64,000 nt of DNA from assembly GCF_012027725.1 (NCBI RefSeq), contig NZ_SJOU01000005.1, forward strand, positions 1-64,000, in the 5' to 3' direction. Below the pieces are notes generated by a model. The model had not been told where the DNA came from and did no database searches. It saw nothing but the letters and a program-made list of their open reading frames with translations. The translations under genes were made by a program, and so were the position numbers. Positions 60,605 through 64,000 of the stretch are shown here, piece after piece. Source of the stretch: Olsenella sp. SW781 (GTDB lineage Bacteria; Actinomycetota; Coriobacteriia; Coriobacteriales; Atopobiaceae). Each line of letters begins with the position of its first letter. Position 1 is the first letter of the stretch.

Positions 60605-60808
60605 TGCCGGACCCCCTTGATGGTCGAGCGCCCCCAGCGGACGCGATACGTCGCACTATGCCATAGATGACGCTACGGTCCGGATAAGGATTCGGACCCG
60701 AAACAATCGATTCCGCGGACGGCGCGCGGCGGCGGACGGGCGGCGGGTTCTTCTCGCCACGCGCGCTGCCTCTCCTCTCCTTCCCTCTCCCCTTCCTCCC
60801 CTCCTCTC

Positions 60809-60939
60809 GAGTTTGCACGAGCAAACGCGGCGCGCAATTTGGCCCCATCGATGACCGTCACTGCGTTTCTGCTGGTAGATAGAGTAATGGTGAACATGGG
60901 GCACCTATGGCCGTCGGAGTTTGCACGAGCAAACGTGGC
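60809..60939. repeat. 131-bp repeat element, copy 2
   Basis: Palindromic 23-mers (core GTTTGCACGAGCAAAC) start at 60809 and 60917, again 108 bp apart and in the same orientation. The block CTGCGTTTCTGCTGGT starts 52 bp in, as in copy 1. It lies between the divergent leu leader and HAD gene. The rest of 60605-61007 shows a decamer copy at 60747 and pyrimidine-rich sequence. Confidence 0.8.
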
Positions 60940-61007
60940 GGGGCTCGCCATCTGGCGCCAGACGGAGTACCCTGAGCGGGTCAGAACGCCCCTGTCAGGG
61001 AGGAACC

Positions 61008-61835
61008 ATGTACCGCCTCATCGCCGCCGACCTTGACGAGACGCTGCTCGACTCCGGCCATCACGTGCCCGAGCGCGTCCGCGCCGCCATCTCCGCCGCC
61101 CGCGAGCTCGGCGTGCGCTTCGTCCCCGCGACGGGGCGACCCTTCGCCTCGGTGGCAGGCACGCTCGACGAGCTGGGCCTCTCCGACATGCCGGGCGAGT
61201 ATGTCCTCTCCTTCAACGGCGGTGTCATCACCGAGAACTCCCGACCTGCGCCGCTCACCTCATGCGGACTCGACGCGCGTCGCGCCGCGGAGCTCTACGC
61301 GTTCGGCGCCCGACGCGGGTTCTGCATGCACCTCTACACGCTTGACCACGTCTACGTGAGCAACTACCTCCCCGAGGAGCGCGCCTACATCGGCGGGCGC
61401 ATGAACATCGTCGAGACGGACGAGAAGGACCTGGGCTTTCTCGCCCGAACCGGGGAGCGCGTGGTCAAGCTCCTCTTCATGAGCCTCGACATGGACCTTC
61501 TGCGCTCAACCGCCGACGAGCTTGCTGACCTGGGCCTCACGGAGGGACTCGAGGTCGTCTATTCCTCGAACCGCTACCTCGAGTTCAACGCCCCGGGCAT
61601 CAACAAGGGCGCCGGGCTGCTCGAGCTCGCGCGGATACTCGGCATCCCGCCCGAGGAGACGATGGCAATCGGCGACAGCTCTAACGACATCCCCATGATC
61701 CGTGCCGCCGGCCTTGGCGTGGCCGTGGCGAATGCGACGGACGAGACCAGGGCTGCCGCGGACTACGTTTGCCGAGACAACAACGACGCTGGCGGAGTGG
61801 CGGAGGCAATTGAGAAGTTTGTCCTTCGCGCATAG
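61008..61835 (+). CDS. Cof-type HAD-superfamily phosphatase
   Basis: A 275-residue phosphatase with AADLDETLLDSGHH (nucleophile Asp8), PATGRPFASV, conserved lysine in APGINKGAGLLELARILGI and AIGDSSNDIPMIRAAG. It belongs to the Cof/YidA group. The ATG at 61008 follows AGGGAGG; the frame continues upstream through the repeat element but without coding character. Confidence 0.9.
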   Translation: MYRLIAADLDETLLDSGHHVPERVRAAISAARELGVRFVPATGRPFASVAGTLDELGLSDMPGEYVLSFNGGVITENSRPAPLTSCGLDARRAAELYAFGARRGFCMHLYTLDHVYVSNYLPEERAYIGGRMNIVETDEKDLGFLARTGERVVKLLFMSLDMDLLRSTADELADLGLTEGLEVVYSSNRYLEFNAPGINKGAGLLELARILGIPPEETMAIGDSSNDIPMIRAAGLGVAVANATDETRAAADYVCRDNNDAGGVAEAIEKFVLRA

Positions 61836-61961
61836 AGCGCGCAACCGTTCGCTCGGAGATGCCCGCCAGCGCTCACTTTTCTAACGCTTAGGTGACCATA
61901 AGCTCACGGTATGCCATCCCCCGTCACAAAAATGTGGTAGGGGGTATGTCTCCCATCCCCT

Positions 61962-62066
61962 TAGTTATCTTTTTATAAATAACTATCTTAATCTTCAATA
62001 TGACAATGAGGAATATTTTCCAAGATGTTTGTACCGTTAACAGAAAAGTACTTAAACCTATATATT
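61962..62066 (+). promoter_or_regulatory. AT-rich promoter region of the radical SAM gene
   Basis: TTAACA (62037-62042), an 18-bp spacer and TATATT (62061-62066) form a good promoter. A dyad TAGTTAT-N10-ATAACTA at 61962-61985 lies upstream and may bind a regulator; its half-site resembles the AACTAT repeats before the PTS operon. The 61836-62116 gap is clearly AT-richer than the neighbouring genes and has no other feature I can name. Confidence 0.6.
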
Positions 62067-62116
62067 GACCCCGTATCATAATAAACATCATATCCGGCAC
62101 CATCGGAGGAGGGGAC

Positions 62117-63358
62117 ATGAGACTTGCCGACCACGTCGAGCTCTTCTCTCTGGGAGACATCCCCATGGCGGGCAACCTGGAGACGGGCGGGGTCATCGGA
62201 CTCACGGGCGCGGGCGAGGCGCTCTGCCGGAAGATGTCAGAGCACGACGTTGCGGCGGACGGGGTTCCCGCCGAATGCGAGTCGCTCGTAGAGCACCTGC
62301 GACGTGGGGGCTACCTCGCCTCCCCGGAATGTTCCACGACGCGGCGCGAACGCGTGCGCTCCGCATACCTGCACGTTACGCAGCGCTGCAACCTTCGCTG
62401 CAGGTTCTGCTACTCGGAAGGCGACGACAGGAACCTCCTGCCTGACCCCTCGGCCGAGCACCTGGACAGGGCAATCGGGATGCTTGCCTCGCTTGGGACG
62501 GAGCGCCTCGTCATCTCGGGCGGTGAGCCGTTCCTCCGGGACGACCTCCCCGACATCGCCCGCGCCGCCGCCACTGCGGGGATCGAGGAGATAGTCGTTC
62601 TCACCAACGGACTGCTCGTCAGCGAGAAGAACGTGACGCCGCTTGCCGGCGTCGTGAGCTGCATTGGCGTCGCGTTCGACGGGTGCTCGCAGGACGCCGA
62701 CGCCCACCTGCGTGGGGAGCAGAACTTCGACCGGCTTGCTGCCGCAATCAAGGCGATCCGCACGGCGAGAATCGCAGCGCGGGTCCTCCCGACGATTCAC
62801 GGGCGCAACCTCGAGGACATGGACCGCTATCGGGACGTCGCGCGCAAGCTGGGCGCAAGCGTGGGGTTCAGCATGCTCACCGCTCCCCTCTCCGAGCTCG
62901 GAGAGTTTACGATCAACGACGATCAGCTCGCCGACCTGGGCCGTACCACCGCCGATGACGGGCTCGACTACGGGGACGACCTGCCTGGGGGAGGTTCGCT
63001 CGGGGTCCGCAGGTCCTGCGGCGCGGGCGTCCGAACACTCAGCGTTGCCGCGGACGGAACGGTCTACCCCTGCCACATGCTGCACGACCGTCGCCTCGCC
63101 ATGGGCAACGCCTTTTCCGACGATGCCGAGAAGATCATGGGCGGTGAGGTCGCGCGCCAGTTTGCCGGGCTCGACGCCAGGAAGTTCGATCGCTGTGACG
63201 CCTGCAGCCGGCGTCCGATGTGCGGTGGAGGGTGCCGCGCGCGGGCGCTCATGTCCACGGGCAGCCTCGCCGGATGCGACCCGTACTGCGCGCTCCCGAG
63301 CGCGTACTACGACCGCCTTGGCGAGCGCCTGCGGCAGCGATTCTCCGAAGGGAGGTGA
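62117..63358 (+). CDS. Radical SAM/SPASM peptide maturase with N-terminal PqqD-like region
   Basis: A 413-residue enzyme expected to modify a ribosomal peptide. Residues about 1-75 resemble a PqqD-type precursor-recognition element (ETGGVIGLTGAGEALC, LVEHLRRGGYL). The radical SAM core has C91xxxC95xxC98 in TQRCNLRCRFCYSEG and ISGGEPFLRDDL. The C-terminal SPASM domain binds extra Fe-S clusters: SCGAGVRTLSVAADGTVYPCHML and CDACSRRPMCGGGC plus later cysteines. A 22-codon ORF with an excellent ribosome site begins 6 bp after the stop. No known subfamily is assigned. Confidence 0.9.
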   Translation: MRLADHVELFSLGDIPMAGNLETGGVIGLTGAGEALCRKMSEHDVAADGVPAECESLVEHLRRGGYLASPECSTTRRERVRSAYLHVTQRCNLRCRFCYSEGDDRNLLPDPSAEHLDRAIGMLASLGTERLVISGGEPFLRDDLPDIARAAATAGIEEIVVLTNGLLVSEKNVTPLAGVVSCIGVAFDGCSQDADAHLRGEQNFDRLAAAIKAIRTARIAARVLPTIHGRNLEDMDRYRDVARKLGASVGFSMLTAPLSELGEFTINDDQLADLGRTTADDGLDYGDDLPGGGSLGVRRSCGAGVRTLSVAADGTVYPCHMLHDRRLAMGNAFSDDAEKIMGGEVARQFAGLDARKFDRCDACSRRPMCGGGCRARALMSTGSLAGCDPYCALPSAYYDRLGERLRQRFSEGR

Positions 63359-63363
63359 TTCAC

Positions 63364-63432
63364 ATGCTGTTTGAGATTGAGGGACGCACTCCCATTTGCT
63401 TCGAATTTGCAGGAATTAGCATCGGCGTGTAA
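63364..63432 (+). CDS. 22-residue candidate precursor peptide
   Basis: ATG at 63364 is preceded by GGGAGGTGA, which overlaps the radical SAM stop. The peptide begins MLFEIEGRTP, has a single cysteine at position 12 within PICFEF, and ends GISIGV. A tiny, strongly translated ORF beside a SPASM maturase with recognition domain is the standard context for a RiPP precursor. It is very short, similar in size to PqqA. The modification (thioether, carbon-carbon crosslink or epimerisation) cannot be read from sequence. Confidence 0.6.
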   Translation: MLFEIEGRTPICFEFAGISIGV

Positions 63433-63449
63433 CGGAAGGGATGATTAAC

Positions 63450-63947
63450 ATGCCTGAGCCTCTTAAGACTGAATACCTTCGCGCAAAAAGAGCTGCCCGA
63501 GCAGGCTCGATTGTTATGTATGCATTAGCCGGCTTTGAAGGCATTGTCTTAGCTGTATATCTCACAAGCCTCATCCAAGTTGAGAGTCCTCTGCAATCGC
63601 TATCCTGGTGGTTAATCAGCATCTTAGGAATTTGCTCATCAGCAGCAGCGACACTATTACTTGCACGATTTTTCAGTCAGTTCTCTCGCGGTAAGACTCC
63701 ATTTGGACGGAGGCAATTTAACCGGCTGCTCTTTGCTGCCATGTGTTTAGTCATTAGGGGAATAGCTGATTGTCGACCATCCTCTGCCCTATACCAATCC
63801 ACCCTTCCTGATGGTTCTTCCATTTCTCTCGCACCAGCAGCAACGCTTGACCTCAAAGTCGTCGTGATGGTCGTCTTTCTCGTCTGCCTTGCGATGGTCG
63901 TTCGGTATGGAGATGCCCTCAAGGAAGATTCCGACGCTTTCGTTTAG
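63450..63947 (+). CDS. DUF2975-like four-helix membrane protein
   Basis: A 165-residue protein with four hydrophobic helices (about 22-42, 50-75, 92-108 and 130-153). The pattern and the adjacent regulator match DUF2975 proteins, which pair with a small XRE regulator in Gram-positives. The second ATG (63450) is chosen because GGAAGGG sits nine bases upstream; at 63441 the spacing would be zero. Its codon use is much less GC-rich than the rest of the window, indicating acquisition from elsewhere. Confidence 0.75.
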   Translation: MPEPLKTEYLRAKRAARAGSIVMYALAGFEGIVLAVYLTSLIQVESPLQSLSWWLISILGICSSAAATLLLARFFSQFSRGKTPFGRRQFNRLLFAAMCLVIRGIADCRPSSALYQSTLPDGSSISLAPAATLDLKVVVMVVFLVCLAMVVRYGDALKEDSDAFV

Positions 63948-63988
63948 TATTGTTAGACGAAATGAACGCCGTTCTGGAGGTGAAAAAG

Positions 63989-64000
63989 TTGCCTATCGTC
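63989..64000 (+). CDS. Start of probable XRE regulator (cut by the window end)
   Basis: TTG at 63989 preceded by GGAGGTG at six bases gives MPIV before the window ends. DUF2975 genes are normally followed by a YozG-like helix-turn-helix gene that starts with a similar M-x-I-V/I sequence, so this is its likely beginning. Only four codons are visible. Confidence 0.4.

Overview
The window reads as chromosome of a high-GC, strictly fermentative actinobacterium, most likely class Coriobacteriia (Olsenella/Atopobium-like). This is an inference from very GC-rich codon use, class III anaerobic ribonucleotide reductase (nrdD/nrdG), a mannose-family PTS, a GC-rich Gram-positive cell wall-anchored fructanase and the general gene mix. 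I see no rRNA, tRNA, CRISPR array, insertion sequence or prophage. Genes sit on both strands in short operons; intergenic regions are unusually rich in long, near-perfect inverted repeats.

Layout. 1-9.7 kb (minus): luxS-mtnN (activated methyl cycle, AI-2), an MscS channel, a hipBA module with three palindromic operators, UvrD/PcrA helicase carrying an in-frame 27-bp palindrome, a MarR regulator, a Cof-type HAD phosphatase and a long class I mannose-6-phosphate isomerase. 9.8-17.7 kb (minus): a fructan locus, four mannose-family PTS genes (IIA-IIB-IIC-IID), a small membrane protein and a 1,501-residue sortase-anchored GH32 enzyme, the same order as Bacillus levDEFG-sacC. 17.9-26.4 kb: ArsB/NhaD-like transporter, alpha/beta hydrolase, low-Mr tyrosine phosphatase, D,D-carboxypeptidase, undecaprenyl-diphosphatase, universal stress protein, a coiled-coil peptidoglycan hydrolase and an EamA exporter.

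26.7-37.2 kb (plus): an M16C metalloprotease, then a cation module: KdpD-like kinase and KdpE-like regulator without KdpFABC, a P-type ATPase with Na,K-ATPase-like signatures, two RCK (TrkA-type) proteins, an XRE membrane regulator whose ribosome site lies in a hairpin, and a tiny membrane protein. 37.2-40 kb (minus): nitroreductase, HAD phosphatase, aminotransferase. 40.3-44.5 kb (plus): nrdD, a HEPN-NTF2 fusion gene and nrdG, with a NrdR box upstream. 44.5-47.5 kb: a mgtA-type ATPase behind a 29-codon His/Ser/Asp leader ORF and a hairpin. 47.6-55.1 kb: GNAT acetyltransferase, an unrecognised protein, a BrnT-like/ribbon-helix-helix pair, a MalY-type C-S lyase, a VOC protein, an AraC regulator and a GH3 beta-glucosidase.

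55.3-60.6 kb (minus): leuA-leuC-leuD-leuB preceded by a 40-codon leucine-rich leader peptide and an intrinsic terminator (classical attenuation). 61-64 kb (plus): a HAD phosphatase, then an AT-richer right end with a radical SAM/SPASM peptide maturase that has a PqqD-like N-terminus, a 22-codon ORF that looks like its precursor peptide, a DUF2975 membrane protein and the first codons of a probable XRE regulator.

Besides genes, the window holds several dispersed repeat families: a decamer CGAGAAGAAC in many intergenic and coding places; two ~131-bp elements bounded by GTTTGCACGAGCAAAC, both with the same 108-bp spacing; two hairpins with a shared, covarying core but unrelated outer stems; and two other hairpin families with two copies each.
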